From Sanderia malayensis (Eukaryota; Cnidaria; Scyphozoa; Semaeostomeae; Pelagiidae), in NCBI GenBank assembly GCA_013076295.1, contig RQOL01000634.1:62001-126000 (forward strand): a stretch of DNA of 64,000 nt, written 5' to 3'. Shown here piece by piece: positions 32,182-43,970 of this stretch. The notes under the pieces are model-generated. The model did no database searches, had not been told where the DNA came from, and saw only the letters and a program-made list of their open reading frames with translations. Both the position numbers and the translations under genes were made by a program. Position 1 is the stretch's first letter. Every line of letters starts with the position of its first letter.

Positions 32182-33393
32182 TTAATCCGAGTCTATATTT
32201 AAAAGATTTATATTGAAGTCTCCTGTAATAAAAACGGTTTTCTTTTCTTTCCGTATTTGCTTTGTTATTGTATTTGTTAGATATTCTATGAATTTGTTAT
32301 CATTTCTTATTCTTGGGTGACGATAAACAACCGCGACTAAGGAATTTTTGTTGTGCTTGGATTGTATTTCTATCCAATTCGCCTCAAATTCGCATTCATT
32401 ATCAGTATGGGAAAAATCTAAATCAGTTCTGGGAGTGAAGCAGAGTTCATCAGAAACAAAGAAACCACACCCTCCTTTTAAACTTTTGCCCAGTGTTCCA
32501 TGATACTTTTGGTATCCTGGAAAAGATAGATTATTAATAGCTGAATCGTTTTTTTCAGTTAACCATGTTTCTGATAAGGCTATGACGTCAAATTTATGTC
32601 CTAATGACGTAGTTAATAATTCTAGATTTTCAAAATTTTTATTCAACGAACAAATATTAGTATGCATAAGACTAAATAATGGTGATTTATCTTGATTTAT
32701 TTTCCTGTATAACTTATGAAATTCATGTATGGTATAATATTTAAAATTTGAGTTAAAGTTCAAGTTGTAATCTATGTCATTATCAATGTTAGGGTGAAAA
32801 TTATTCAAATTCAGTTTATTTAAGTTAAGCTCGTTTATAATATCGAGACAGTCAAAATCTGTCAAGTCTGTTGTGTCATTACAAGCGCAATATTCATTGG
32901 AGTTGAAATTGTCGGATAAGATCTCGTGATTGTTAATATCATTGAAAGGAAAAACGTCATCACGACAGCTTTTGCAAAACCATTGTTGAATATTGGCACC
33001 GAAATCAATCAATTGTTGATCTGTTAAATGAGTGCAATTTCTATGAATCAACTTTTGACAACTATGACAGGGAAGGGCCTTTTCAATATCAATCACGCGT
33101 TTGTCGCAAACAGAACATCTTTTTCTAAAATTTAAGGGTGGGTCATATCCGGTAACATTATTGACTAAAAACTGATATGTTGATGAAACGTTTTGAAAGG
33201 GTAGGGTTTTAGCTAAACAGTTTTTACAGAACCAACTTGATGATAAATCATTACCTAACTCTAAAAATCTTTTCCGGGTTAAACCACTACATTTAACAAA
33301 ATGAATCCATCTGCAACAAATGTCACAGTGAATACAATCTTGATTTTCATAAATTATCTCAGTGCACGACGGGCAAATTACTTCGTCATTCAT
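32182..33393 (-). pseudogene. LINE ORF2 N-terminus: two PHD-like fingers and endonuclease
   Basis: Starts MNDEVICPSCTEIIYENQDC at 33393. Two Cys/His clusters follow, near residues 7-60 and 94-145 (with CHSCQKLIHRNC), each spaced like a PHD finger. An exonuclease-endonuclease-phosphatase domain begins near residue 243 (MHTNICSLNKNF), with SETWL near 275 and GDFNINL near 393. A TAA right after NIDSD stops it, but the homologous sequence goes on in the same frame (AESFLNL...) to about 31793. A single substitution would explain the stop. Confidence 0.82.
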
Positions 33394-33556
33394 AGTAGTA
33401 CTTGAGGGGGAGTTTTACCCAAAAATTGAAATTAAAACAGGCCTATTATAAAAAAATTGTAAGATAATGACAGTCAGGCCTAAATCTAAAATAATAAGTG
33501 AGTAAATACCGTGAGTCGTTTTGTGGTTCGAGGTCATAGTTCCAATTTGAGCGATT

Positions 33557-34369
33557 TTAAACGATTTTGTCTTCAATATCCGAGAGATTGTTAATCTTGG
33601 TGATAGCTGCGTTTTCGTCTTTTCTCGCGAATACTACGCCATTCCTTGTCCAGGAAAATTTCCATCCACTGTCTTGAGTTTTCATCCGGGCCAATCGATA
33701 AAGATTCTTATTCGCCGCTGTCAATGACTCGTTGACAAAGATTTTGCTTCCAGCTTTGTTATCATTCGTTGTTAGCTTCATCGAGCCAGCCGTTTTTCCT
33801 TTCAAACTTTTCCTTTTCGACATCATTTTCTCTTTGTTTTTCCGATTTAAGAATTTAGCAATGATGATCGGCTCTCCTTTAGATTTTCGAACTCTGTGAC
33901 AGGCCACTAATTCGGCCGCTCCGATTTCGACACCCATTTCTCTTGCGACTTGAATTGTAAGTTCTTCGCAATTTTCATTTTCACTGGGAGGAACACCGCT
34001 AATTTCGATACAATCTCTTCTCCCATATTGCTCGAGATCGTTGAGAGCCATCTTTTGTTTTTCATGGTTATTTTCTAGGACCTTTATTTGTTTCTTTAGA
34101 TCTTCATTTTCTTTTTCAAGATTTGCTTGAGATTTCAGGACATAATCTGTTGTCTTTCTCTGCGAATCGTATTGCTTTGAGATAAACTCTGCCGAAGTCT
34201 CCACACTTTTAACTCTGCGATCTAGATCAGAAAGTTTATAGAGAATATCCATATTTAACTTATCCATTTTGTTTTCCAACGAATCGATTCTCTTATTCCA
34301 GTTCTCTTCCTGTTTTTTCAGCATGTTTATGATCGTGTTGTCCTCAGAACTCGCCGTGTTTGAAGCCAT
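33557..34369 (-). CDS. LINE ORF1: coiled coil plus RRM-type RNA-binding protein
   Basis: 270 codons from the ATG at 34369. Residues 15-110 are heptad-rich (coiled coil for trimer or dimer formation). The sequence LEQYGRRDCIEISGVP at about 113-128 starts the RRM of the L1-ORF1 (Transposase_22) type, followed by a basic C-terminal domain. It would coat element RNA in the cytoplasmic RNP. The frame is intact, although ORF2 is not. It lies about 160 bases upstream of ORF2. Confidence 0.85.
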   Translation of the reverse strand: MASNTASSEDNTIINMLKKQEENWNKRIDSLENKMDKLNMDILYKLSDLDRRVKSVETSAEFISKQYDSQRKTTDYVLKSQANLEKENEDLKKQIKVLENNHEKQKMALNDLEQYGRRDCIEISGVPPSENENCEELTIQVAREMGVEIGAAELVACHRVRKSKGEPIIIAKFLNRKNKEKMMSKRKSLKGKTAGSMKLTTNDNKAGSKIFVNESLTAANKNLYRLARMKTQDSGWKFSWTRNGVVFARKDENAAITKINNLSDIEDKIV

Positions 34370-34439
34370 TTTAGTGAAAAATTGGTTGTTATAAACTTGG
34401 AAATAAAATATTTAAATAAAAAGCCTATACATTCCAAAA

Positions 34440-35690
34440 ATAAGAAAAAAAATAAGAAAAAGAATTGAAAATTACTCAATTCATTTGAGGTTTCTAGCTT
34501 CCTGGTCAGAGCGATCGAAACCACGTCCGCATGCCAGAGTGTCATGCGAGAAAAAAAAGGTGTCAAACTTGTGCTCAAAGTGCTCACTGGCAACAGGCAT
34601 AGGCTGTGCAATGTTAAAACAGTGTGGGATTGCAATTGGGTCAAAAACATGATCACCGCTTCTTGACAGGACTTGAAAATTGTTAGATTTATATGTGAAA
34701 CTGGGAAAATATCCCATATCGATGTGTTTTGCTAGCCCGTGGAAATACACCCGATAAATCAAGATTTGTAGAGCTTCACAGAATTCAGTTTTATTAGGAC
34801 GATTGCTCTGAAGCTGTAGAGAGAAGGAAATGGATAGATTTCATCTATTCGCAAGAACGGAAGAAATTCTATGGACGCATCATCCTGAATGAAACATATT
34901 AAACAACAGAGTTCAAAAGATTTTTCCTCTAAGTGATTTTTTAAATCCTTCTCCCCTCTCTATTCATATATTTTATAGCTGACAATCTGACTGCAAAATT
35001 ATTAAAACAGGACAGGATGTTCTGCAACACAATAAATTTGTACAACTTCCTCAATAACAAAATAACTTGCCAGTTAGGAAATGCCAACATGCAACCACGA
35101 AACCGATGTGTAGTAATAGGGAATTGTGTTGCAAATTTTCCACACTTGCTGTACCTAATGAAAATCTAATTGTTTCAAGTTCGAATTGTTGCACCGACAC
35201 GGATGGATATGGCCTAAATCATATTACGTATAGAATTTTGATACACTTTTACTACATCAGATACACAACAGAAAGGAAATAATGCAGATCCTGTTAATTG
35301 CCCAGAAATTTATCTTTCAACATGTCTTTTCTCGCTCACATCTCTATCATAGCTTTCAGTGAAAGACTTCTCAGCTATAGGATCAAATGCATCAGGTTCT
35401 CCTTCATCGGTGTCACTATCATCGGTCTGCATGATCAATCCTATCCCCTTGCCATCTTCGCATTCTTCAGCACTGCAATCCCTACTGTCATGAACTACTA
35501 TCTGACCAAGAATATTTAATTTATTGAACTTTCTATTCAATTCTGATCACTAAATTTGCCCAAATACCCACAAATACGCATAACGAGGCACAACAAAGTG
35601 CAAACACTATGTATTATACTGAATGTAGGCCTACGCCCGCCGCCACTGAACACATTGAGCAGCCACTACATTGGAATTTTGTATTTCCTC
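34440..35690. other. Interior of the TTAA-flanked element, no recognised gene
   Basis: Minus-strand open frames at 34481-34762 (starts MIYRVYFHGLAKHIDMGYF) and 35310-35540 (acidic: TDDSDTDEGEPDAFDP) are the only sizeable ones. An acidic N-terminus like the second is common in piggyBac-type transposases, but no DDD core is visible. I do not assign a function. Confidence 0.35.
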
Positions 35691-36026
35691 CCCACGGCTG
35701 CAATATCGTCAAAAACCTTTTAAATTTCAATCCCATTATGCACCGACCTGTTTCTCATAATCAAAGTTAAAAAATCAAATATCAAGCTCATCGTGTGTGA
35801 GAAAATTGATGTCAAGTTTGTTGCTTCAGTGCAGGAAAAAACTGGGTTCCCACTATGATGTCATAGTGGACTCGACCCAGTCCTAAAAGTGAGACACAAA
35901 AGTGTTAACGCAATCTCTCGTAACTCAACAACTTTTCATCAGTTCAACAAAATATCAACTGTATCAGAATCAGTGCATTTGATTCTACACTTTTAGCCCG
36001 TAAAAATAGCCCTAGGGGCACTTTAA

Positions 36027-36235
36027 TAATTTATTTTGTTTTATATTTAATACTGATTTATTCAATATTTAATGCTTATGCATTTAATATTTAATACTTC
36101 TGTTTAATACTTTCATTGAATATTTATTATTTCCATTGAATAATTCAATCTTGTCATTTAATATTCAATATTTCTATTTAATACTTCCATTCATTCTTTA
36201 ATACTTCCATTTAATAATGCTTCCAAGCAACAACA
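36027..36235. repeat. Degenerate AT-rich tandem repeat (TTTAATACTTCCA-type)
   Basis: Repeated variants of ATTTAATATTTAATACTTC and CATTTAATACTTCCATT. Period is irregular (about 15-20 bases). Confidence 0.6.
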
Positions 36236-37361
36236 GCAACACTGCAATCCAACATGTGAAAAATCCCCAACCTCGAACCCAGGGCCGTTGTAGCTTTGCT
36301 GACATAGCCCTCGTACCTACCTTGCAATTATTGATTGTGATTGGCTAATCCATTAACGATAGAAATTGTTAAGTGAGTTAGTGACCCTGAGAATGTTAAG
36401 AATTAATTTTCAAGAAAGAGAAGGAAAACAAGGGAAAGTGTGCAGACAATGTGAGAGAAAACATGACCCTGTATTGTTGTTATTTACTATGATTCACGAG
36501 TAAACCCCTAACAAGAATTTTGAAACCTTCCGATGATGACATGAGCAAAACATAAACAGGTGATAGAATCATTTCTTTTTTTTCAATCCGAGATATTTTG
36601 AAATTTACTTTCTAGCAAAAATGAAGGCTCTTCCATGTGACCATGCAACTTTAGAAGTTTGTTAGCGGTCTTGCACAACATATATTTTTGCCCACAAGAC
36701 AAATTACAAGGACACTTTAGCACTGACATTATAGCTTTCTTCTTGAACTAACTGGCACGGGCATTAATGGAACTCAACAGAACTTGGCAGAACTTGACAG
36801 TGAGCATGGTCATTCGCGTGCAAACTGAGAAGCATGTGTTGTTTGACCCTGCTTTATTGTTTGCCATGTGGGGCTTATTTGTTTCCCATGCGAAATTCAT
36901 CTCAACCAATAGAAAATTACTTTCAGAGAAAGGTAACACTTTTAAACCAATTGAAATTTCGTATTTTGAAAATCGACATTGAGTGATAAGAGTTGAATCA
37001 ATTACGAGTTCTTTCAATTGAATTCCATGATGAATACTGAGGAAAGAGATATTTTGTACCAGGCACTGAAAAGGAATGAACGTTCAGCAGACAGTTTATG
37101 CTTGCCAAAGGCAGGAACTTGAAAACTTCATTTAAATTCAGATATAGGCCCGCACCATTTTCACGCTTTTCTATATCTGCAAGCTCAAACTCAACAATTG
37201 AGTCACATTACATGAGACAAAAGAGTTTTGTTTGCAACAATGAATATCTTTGTTATCCATTGTCGCATAAGAAGATAAAACAAATTTGTGATGTAATGTA
37301 GCTGTTACGTATCTTGGGACTGTAGTCTAAGTGTGCCCAAATGTCACAGGGTCACAAGTAA
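36236..37361. other. No gene recognised
   Basis: No conserved frame, repeat or structure seen. Short open frames at 36748-37301 look random. Confidence 0.4.
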
Positions 37362-37466
37362 CTAGGGGTCATCACTCGCTTCGCTCGTTCGCCCCAGCCC
37401 GTCAAGTAAAAAAGGCTTAATCTGGTTGGCGCGCTTCGCGCGCTGCATTCGCTCTCGCTCATGCCC

Positions 37467-37905
37467 ATACATACATACATACCCACATACTATACCTAAA
37501 TATTATACCAACATACTATACCTACTATACAAACATACTATAACTACTATACCTACTATAAAATCGTACTATACCTACTATAAAAACATACTATACCTAT
37601 ATACTATAGCAACATACTATACCTACTATACAGACATACTATACCTACTATACCTACTATAAACTATAAAATCATACTATACCTACATACTATACCTACT
37701 ATAAAACATACTATACCTACCATGCAAACATACTATACCTACCATACAAACATACTATACCTATATACTATACCTACATACTATACCAACATACTATACC
37801 TACGAAAAAAACATACTATACCTACATACTATACCTACATACCTACATACCTACATACATACATACATACATACATACCTACATACATACATACATACAT
37901 ACCTT
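37467..37905. repeat. TACTATACC microsatellite in Helitron copy A
   Basis: CATACTATACCTA units with variants (TATAAAAACATAC, CATACTATAACTAC), ending in TACA repeats. It lies directly inside the 3' end, as in N1, N2 and the 50-kb Helitron. Confidence 0.9.
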
Positions 37906-38110
37906 GGCGCACTTCGTGCGCTGCATTCGCTAATGCTCATGCCTCTTTCAACCCCACGTACAATAGGTTAGCTCCCTGCGCTCGCCTGTCTATCTATTAT
38001 CAAGAAACATTGACTGATAGGGCGCACTTCGTGCGCTGCATTCGCTTACGCTCATGCCCCTTTCAACCCCACGTACAATGGGTTAGCTCGCTGCGCTCGC
38101 CTGTCTATCT
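37906..38110. repeat. Two 115-bp satellite units
   Basis: Each has GGCGCACTTCGTGCGCTGCA, a CCTCTTTCAACCCCACGTAC segment, GGTTAGCTCGCTGCGCTCGC and the CTGTCTATCTATTATCAAGA linker. They match the array at 54681-55480. Confidence 0.9.
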
Positions 38111-38129
38111 GTCTGTCTATTTTTGTATT

Positions 38130-39930
38130 GACATGCAACATTGGATCATAAGATGGCAATTGACCTTTGAAAGCACAAAACCTTTGGTGAAGGGATGGTA
38201 AAAATTTGAATGAATGTAAATTGGAACTTTGGGTAGGTTAGCAGAACAATGAACTTAAATTTTACTCTACCATTTGAGCAACGGTAGTTGTCTCCCAAGG
38301 ATAAAAGTAATACATGGTTATTGTGTCCCAGATCAATCTATGAGGCAATAACATGACACAAAAGCTAATTAAATTAGAATGTGATAGAAACTTACATAAA
38401 CAGAATTCTCCTTTCATGAGTTTTTCAAGGATTCCATTGACTTTTCATGCATAGTGTGGTTAATGTTTGTTTCAGTCATTTGACATTTGCATGGTGTGAA
38501 TAGCAAGTATTAGTGACATTGACAGCTTCGGTTAATCACTTCAGTATTTGTTTCACTAAGAATCATATAGGAAAAAGGAAGAATTAATAATCAATGAAAT
38601 GACGATATGATAGTTATAGAATAATAGAACAACATGATAGTTGTGCAGCCATATTCATCAATAGCCCTTGTGGATTAGATGAAAAAAGATGTTTGAAATG
38701 CAAACTGAGTGAAAATCATTTTTCCACTGGTCTACGAATGCTTCATCCATCATCAGTATTGAAAATAACAATAGTTTGATGGGGATGTCAATATATCTTT
38801 CTTGTGACACATACATGGAGGCAATGAACAAAAGGGATCAATAAATTGGTAAATACTTCAAGAAATAGTTTAAATCCAAGCTAAGACTGGCAGGCACATG
38901 TAGTCAGGGCATGAAACATCTATTTTGGAAGCAAATAAACTATAAAGGTATTAAATAACTAATCAAAATTTTCGATTTCGTTGCAATAATCAGTAACGTT
39001 TTAATGTCCTAACCAAAATTAAGATGGTTTAACAATTTAATGAAATTGAATTGGGAATAAGTTAAAAATCAAGTATAAGTGTATTACCTGTAACATACAT
39101 TGAAAATGTCCCCTGTAAATTTGGAAATAGTTTCCCAATTATAAGTTGTCCTGTTTGATGATCTTTTTGTGATGCAAAGCCAAGCTGTTTCAAATTCATA
39201 TTTCAAAAGTTATCGTTGAGCATTGATGGAAAAGAGGCCAAAGTTTCTCAACGACCTCGTTTCAATGGCCGATAAAGGGCTATTATTGGCGAAAAAGAAG
39301 AGCAGAAATGCATCTCATTAAGAACGCACATTGACGAAGCTCGGTAAATTAGAAGAGAGTAGATTAATACTGCATCGTTTTTGCATATAATGTATTAGTA
39401 CATAAACGGTAAAAAGTAAGTATCATTCATGATAGCTTAAACTATGTGCTACACACAACTATAAAAAACTTTTGGCATACAATTTCATAAAGGTAAACAT
39501 GAGCTTTAACATGCATGAATAAATATGTACACATACTTCTGATGTCCATTTAATGTTCATGTTTTATAAATGGAATAGTGAACATGAATGAGAGATAATT
39601 TGTCCCGTCTGTAAATAGTATTGATTTCTTCATCATGTGGAGTGTTCAGCGATGTTGACAGCATTGTTCAATAGGAATTCATACTCACGTGGCACACATT
39701 AATGCGTTTTCACGATTAAGTTTGGTAGTAGTAAAAAAAGAAGATTGCCGGTTACATTAGTTTAAAGCTCGAACACCAACTTCAAGGGGTAACCTTTGTT
39801 CGAGGTTTCCTTTTTCATGAAAACTGCAATTCAAAGTTGGAATACTAAATAATATCGGGTCATCTATATTGTTATAATGAATAAGTAAATGAGTTAATTG
39901 GTTGAGAGGAGGGTAATCCAATGCTAATTA
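38130..39930. other. Helitron 3' non-coding tract (copy A)
   Basis: No gene. It aligns by eye with 55560-57420 of copy B along its length, for example GGATCATAAGATGGCAATTG and GGCAGGCACATGTAGTCAGG, and ends where the helicase 3' sequence begins. Shared content in two Helitrons shows that it belongs to the element. Confidence 0.7.
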
Positions 39931-40359
39931 TTGTTAAAACAGTTATGGTTAATGGAGAGATTGCAGTTTTCACAGAGAAAAGGAAAGCCATACTCCCATA
40001 GGCAATATCGGAGAGCATGGCAAAGCATATCTCTTCTGATACGGGTGCTACCGAGGACCCAGATCGTGTTGTTGCTGTTGGCGAACACCCCCGGACACTG
40101 GAGTGCTGTGAAAGTGTGCGGATCGTTCTTGGCGGATCTTATTGACTGGAGTGGCGTGGCAAACCAGCAATGTTCAAAGCTTTTTACGGCTTTGCTTTCT
40201 GAGTGTTGTGCTGATAGCACAACAGGGAACATCACACTGTAGTGCAATGCCGATCCGCTAGAACCACAATCTGAGCCCCGTAATTTGTGTATGTGCATTT
40301 TGGTAGACTGACACCCTCTGTGAGCAACGCAATTTATGCTCAAAAGTTTGTGAAGACAT

Positions 40360-40686
40360 TTACAGGACTTCTTGGAAGACAATGTTTTTTGTCTTCCTGT
40401 GTGTTTCCTCTGGGAGGAATACTTTGAGCCCCTCAAATGATGTTGCTCTGGACATGGCCACATATAACTGACCATGTGTGAACACGGGCTCAGGTAAATA
40501 CAAACCAACATACCTCAGAGATTGTCCCTGTGCCTTGTTGATAGTAAGGCAGTATGCGAGCCTGACAGGAAATTGCCGTCGCTTGATGTTGAACGGCATC
40601 TCACTGTCCTGTGTTGACAATGTTGTTCTGGGAATCATGACCTGCTGGCCTCTGTGTTCCTTCGTGATGATCTCTGCTGTGATCAC
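40360..40686 (-). CDS. Helitron helicase C-terminal exon, copy A
   Basis: 108 codons with VRLAYCLTINKAQGQSL and GQLYVAMSRATSFEGLKVFL, the last conserved motifs of Pif1-family helicases, then a short tail. The KAQGQS and VAMSR motifs are intact. An intron of about 180 bases (CTTATTATAGGTTGG region near 40780) probably separates it from the preceding exon. Confidence 0.88.
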   Translation of the reverse strand: MITAEIITKEHRGQQVMIPRTTLSTQDSEMPFNIKRRQFPVRLAYCLTINKAQGQSLRYVGLYLPEPVFTHGQLYVAMSRATSFEGLKVFLPEETHRKTKNIVFQEVL

Positions 40687-41021
40687 GTTACGTCGGAGAT
40701 GGCGTACAATGAGTCTTGTGCCATTGCAAAGACCTTTCTTTGGATTTAGATTCCTCAGAAGAATAATTGTTGCACCAACCTATAATAAGGAATGTTCGAG
40801 ATAACGATGTGTATCATCGAAGGACCATTATTAATATTTAAAATAAGTGTAGAACTAATGTATAATTAGTACATATAGGTAAATTATACCTTGAGTCTAA
40901 GTCGATGTAATGGCATTCCATTAGGAGTTAGATTGTTGAGAAACTCAATTGGATATGCAGCCTCCTCATCTGGATCCTCTGTTGTCACACTGTCTGTGCT
41001 GTAGTATGTTCTTTCAGGAGT

Positions 41022-41966
41022 TTATAGCCTTTCCAGAATGATGTCATTGATTTGATGTGAAAAGTCATTCTTTGGGGTAAGACAACAACGTTCTGACATG
41101 GTTACCGGATCCAGCATGAGGTGCGACTGTGGTGTATTAGGCTGGGGATATATAAAGTTGAGCATTTCCTCTTGCGAAGATGTGCATATTTGATGTGGCA
41201 AAGTGATAGTGTCAAGTGCATCATGTGGTTCTTGTTTATTGCCGAGTCTTAGGAGCCATTCTGAGAATTCTCTGTAAGATTCATCTTGAACAGCTCTCAT
41301 GTTTGTGTGCAGGCGATGTTGTTGAAACTGTGCCCACAAATCACTGATTTGATATGATTTAAGACTCTCTGATACGATTTTCTCCCTTCCTGCTTTGGGA
41401 ACAACAGGTAGGACCTGTCTGAAGTCGCCACCAAGTAACATGAATTTGCCACCAAATGGCTTGTCAACTCTTGTGATATCCCGAAGCAGTCTGTCAACTG
41501 CTTGTAATGCCAATGCTGGTATCATTGAAGCTTCATCCCATATAAACAGGGTTGTTTCACGCAACACTTGTGCTCTTCGGCTCTGTCTCTTGACATTGCA
41601 TGTTGATTCCAGCTTCAATGGTATTGGAATTTGGAATTGCGAATGCGATGTTCTGCCGTCAATAAGCAGTGTAGCTGCAATTCCTGACCAAGCCATACAC
41701 TGAACTTTGTGCCCAGATGCATGAAGGTTACTAACCAACGTGTTGTAGAGAAATGTTTTCCCTGTGCCAGCTGGTCCGTCGAGAAAGTGACAGTTTTGTT
41801 CTGATTGCGCTTCAATTGCTTGAATAATGGCTGTGTAAACAACTCGTTGTTCTGGATTCAATGCAGTGCGCATTTCTTCTCCTTGCTCTCTTTCGTTTTC
41901 AACATCCATGTGATCTTCCTCTGAAAACATAAACAACAGTTTCATTTGGGATAAATAGAAGTACAT
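41022..41966 (-). pseudogene. Helitron Pif1-like helicase core, copy A
   Basis: 314 codons. LNPEQRVVY (36-44), Walker A GPAGTGKTF (64-72), Walker B FIWDEAS (141-147), GGDFRQVLPVVPKAG (near 185-200) and the downstream RGD-like segments are all present, giving an ATP-driven 5'-3' helicase that unwinds DNA during rolling-circle transposition. It ends at a TAA where copy B has CAA (Gln) in the sequence ...ERL-Q-TP, so a C-to-T change has truncated it; homologous codons continue to about 40890. Confidence 0.85.
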
Positions 41967-41971
41967 GTTGG

Positions 41972-43267
41972 CTAAATTATTACAGTGAATATCATCATGT
42001 TAAGTTGTAAATCACCTTGTTCTTGAATGACAAAGTCGGCCAGTAGCTGAGGAAGGTGATCGTAATTCGTGATGGACAAACCATGAACCTTCAAATTGTT
42101 GTCAATATCATGTAGACATTGATACATGTGTCTGTCTTGGAAGGTTATGTCTGGATTGTTAAGTTGATCACGTCTGACAAAGTCTTCACTCATTGCTTCT
42201 TTGAAGGCATTGAAGAGAGTTCTGATGTCTGATGGCGTTTGAAAGAGTAGCAATGATGCAAACAACTGTCTGAGTTGCGAAGGCATATTGAAGATCACAG
42301 CTTCATCAAGGCAACGTGTGACTTCATGATCATCTTCTAATAGCCCTAGAGCTAATGCTGCATCTTTGAAGGAGTCACATAGATTACCTTCTACTGTACG
42401 AAGGTCTTCAAATGAAGTAGCTCCTCGTTGATGCAATAGCAAAAGTCTGAGTGCAAATTTTTGCTCGCAAGGTCTGGGCTGCACTTGATTTACTCTACCA
42501 ATGATTGGCATTGTTCTTCGTTGTCTGGCTGTCCATGTTTTGGAACGTTCCTGGAAGACATAGTGCTCTGGTATCTCATGATAGAGGTACTGACGTGCAG
42601 CTGGATCTTGCTGGTTGAGTTCAAACCATGCTGTGAGTGTTGTTCTATCACCAATGTTGTTGAGCCTTTGTTCGTCATCATTGTCATGAAAGATGACTTG
42701 TTGCTCAAATGGTAGATGAACAGAGAGCCGTTTGACTGTGTGGCTTTTGTCGTGCATGGGGAACTGCATAAGCCGATAAACAGCTTCATGTGGTCCAATA
42801 TATCTTGCGTTGATGTATTGGCGCACCTCGTCGTGTTCAATGTCTTGAGGTACTTGCTGTTGATTTTCTTGAAGAATTTCAACATGTGCCATATCCTGTC
42901 CTTTGTGGATATATTTGAAAATGTACTTGACACTTTTAACTGTACTGCATATTTCCACATTGATATGACACTGATATTTGATTAGTAGGTGTCTGTTGTG
43001 TGGCACTACCCAAGTATCATCCTGAATGCGATCATTCACATTGACTGGATGAAGACAGTGTCGTCTGTAGAGAGGATAGCCGTTGACATTGATTTGAGTG
43101 TCAGCAACTTGTTCTTTTGGAAAGTGTTTTTTGCATTTGTTGTTTTCCATGCACACGCACTGAGGATTTAAATTTCCACAGGGTCCATGTGTCATGTGCT
43201 TTAGGACCAACTTGTGGTATTTTGCATCCTGTGGGTCTGGAATCTCTGCTGATATCAGTTGATCCAC
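41972..43267 (-). CDS. Helitron Rep second half and linker, copy A
   Basis: 431 codons. A Cys/His-rich segment (HGPCGNLNPQCVCMENNKC, residues 28-45) and KYIFKYIHKG (114-123) precede EVRQYINARYIGPHEAVYR (147-165), with the two tyrosines Y151 and Y156 at the position of the nicking tyrosines of Helitron Rep. Residues 250-420 form the Rep-helicase linker (RPCEQKFALRLLLLHQRGA). The last codons before the stop at 41972 run into an intron. Confidence 0.88.
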   Translation of the reverse strand: MDQLISAEIPDPQDAKYHKLVLKHMTHGPCGNLNPQCVCMENNKCKKHFPKEQVADTQINVNGYPLYRRHCLHPVNVNDRIQDDTWVVPHNRHLLIKYQCHINVEICSTVKSVKYIFKYIHKGQDMAHVEILQENQQQVPQDIEHDEVRQYINARYIGPHEAVYRLMQFPMHDKSHTVKRLSVHLPFEQQVIFHDNDDEQRLNNIGDRTTLTAWFELNQQDPAARQYLYHEIPEHYVFQERSKTWTARQRRTMPIIGRVNQVQPRPCEQKFALRLLLLHQRGATSFEDLRTVEGNLCDSFKDAALALGLLEDDHEVTRCLDEAVIFNMPSQLRQLFASLLLFQTPSDIRTLFNAFKEAMSEDFVRRDQLNNPDITFQDRHMYQCLHDIDNNLKVHGLSITNYDHLPQLLADFVIQEQGDLQLNMMIFTVII

Positions 43268-43346
43268 CTGATAATGAATATGATAAATAACAATTTTATA
43301 ATAGAAATGACGTACAGAATAGTTGTACTGTGCATTGGATATAAAT

Positions 43347-43844
43347 TTAACATTGAGAGATAGAATTAGTAGTACATGTCAAAAATACCTGTTGTGGTGT
43401 TCTCGGTTTATCAGCTTGTGAAAGAAACAGGATCATATGTGCGTGTGGTAGTCCTCTCTTCTGGAATTCTATAACATACACATGTGCTGTGACATGTCCA
43501 AGAATGTGCTTGTGCAGAATGTCTTCGAGTAGTTCTTTGAGCTTGAGTTGAAATACTCTTGTGACAATGTCTGGTCGATCACTGGCCGTCTGATACGGAT
43601 AAATGTTTTCTTCTATCTCCTTCCATTTGGGATTGGCAGTCATTGTGAGGAAGATGTCTGGCTTGCCATACTTCCTTACGATTGTCATTGCATCTTGAAA
43701 GTGTTGATACATGTTTCTTTGGCTGCCTGGAAATGTTGAGGGTAGAATGATAACACGGCCAACATCGATATGTATGGGCTGATTCGGATTGTTAGCCCTG
43801 GCCATCTGGTTTTCGATTTCAGCTCTTCTGTGGAGATGATCCAT
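43347..43844 (-). CDS. Helitron Rep nuclease, HUH exon, copy A
   Basis: 165 codons. FLTMTANPKWKEI (65-77) and KRGLPHAHMILF (129-140) are hallmark Helitron Rep motifs; H134 and H136 are the HUH metal-binding pair. Together with the tyrosines of the next exon it would nick and join the element ends. A stop just after the exon end and an intron (about 43268-43390) separate it from the next piece. Confidence 0.9.
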   Translation of the reverse strand: MDHLHRRAEIENQMARANNPNQPIHIDVGRVIILPSTFPGSQRNMYQHFQDAMTIVRKYGKPDIFLTMTANPKWKEIEENIYPYQTASDRPDIVTRVFQLKLKELLEDILHKHILGHVTAHVYVIEFQKRGLPHAHMILFLSQADKPRTPQQVFLTCTTNSISQC

Positions 43845-43970
43845 CAGGCCTCGGTATGTGTCAATGTGGATGGCTGAGTGGATGGCTGAGAATGCATCCC
43901 TGACCTGGATTCTGTATAAATAGTATTCGGTGAGGGTGAGTCTGGTACGGCGATCACGATTGATGTGTTG

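Larger units (their letters stand above)
29389..34370 (-). mobile_element. LINE retrotransposon (CR1/L2-like), nearly full length
   Basis: Order on the minus strand: ORF1 (33557-34369), ORF2 with zinc fingers and AP-endonuclease (32182-33393), then reverse transcriptase (29795-32070), then a 3' UTR ending in tandem GACTTTGA/TTTGACTTT repeats at 29389-29420, the kind of short 3' repeat typical of CR1/L2 clades. ORF2 is broken by one stop (about 32180) and one frame change (about 31795). The 5' end is near 34370-34440, with no clear target duplication. Confidence 0.85.
29019..36022. mobile_element. TTAA-flanked inverted-repeat element hosting a LINE
   Basis: The ends AGTGCCGCTGCGGCTTTTTT (left) and AGTGCCCCTAGGGCTATTTT (right, reverse strand) are flanked by TTAA (29015-29018 and 36023-36026). 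Subterminal inverted similarity extends about 330 bp, including a 45-bp near-perfect block with ACTGGGTCGAGTCCACTATG (about 29176-29222 and 35845-35895). Without the LINE the element would be about 2 kb. Open frames at 34481-34762 and 35310-35540 (minus) are unrecognised, so the superfamily (piggyBac or Kolobok by target) is open. Confidence 0.72.

Noticed and set aside
37426..38201. Plus-strand frames of 78 and 159 codons
   Set aside because: Translations of TACTATACC and satellite repeats.
39931..40242. 103-codon plus-strand frame, nearly the same at 57419-57730
   Set aside because: Conservation comes from the shared Helitron 3' sequence; the frame is antisense to it, has no known motif, and could equally be chance.
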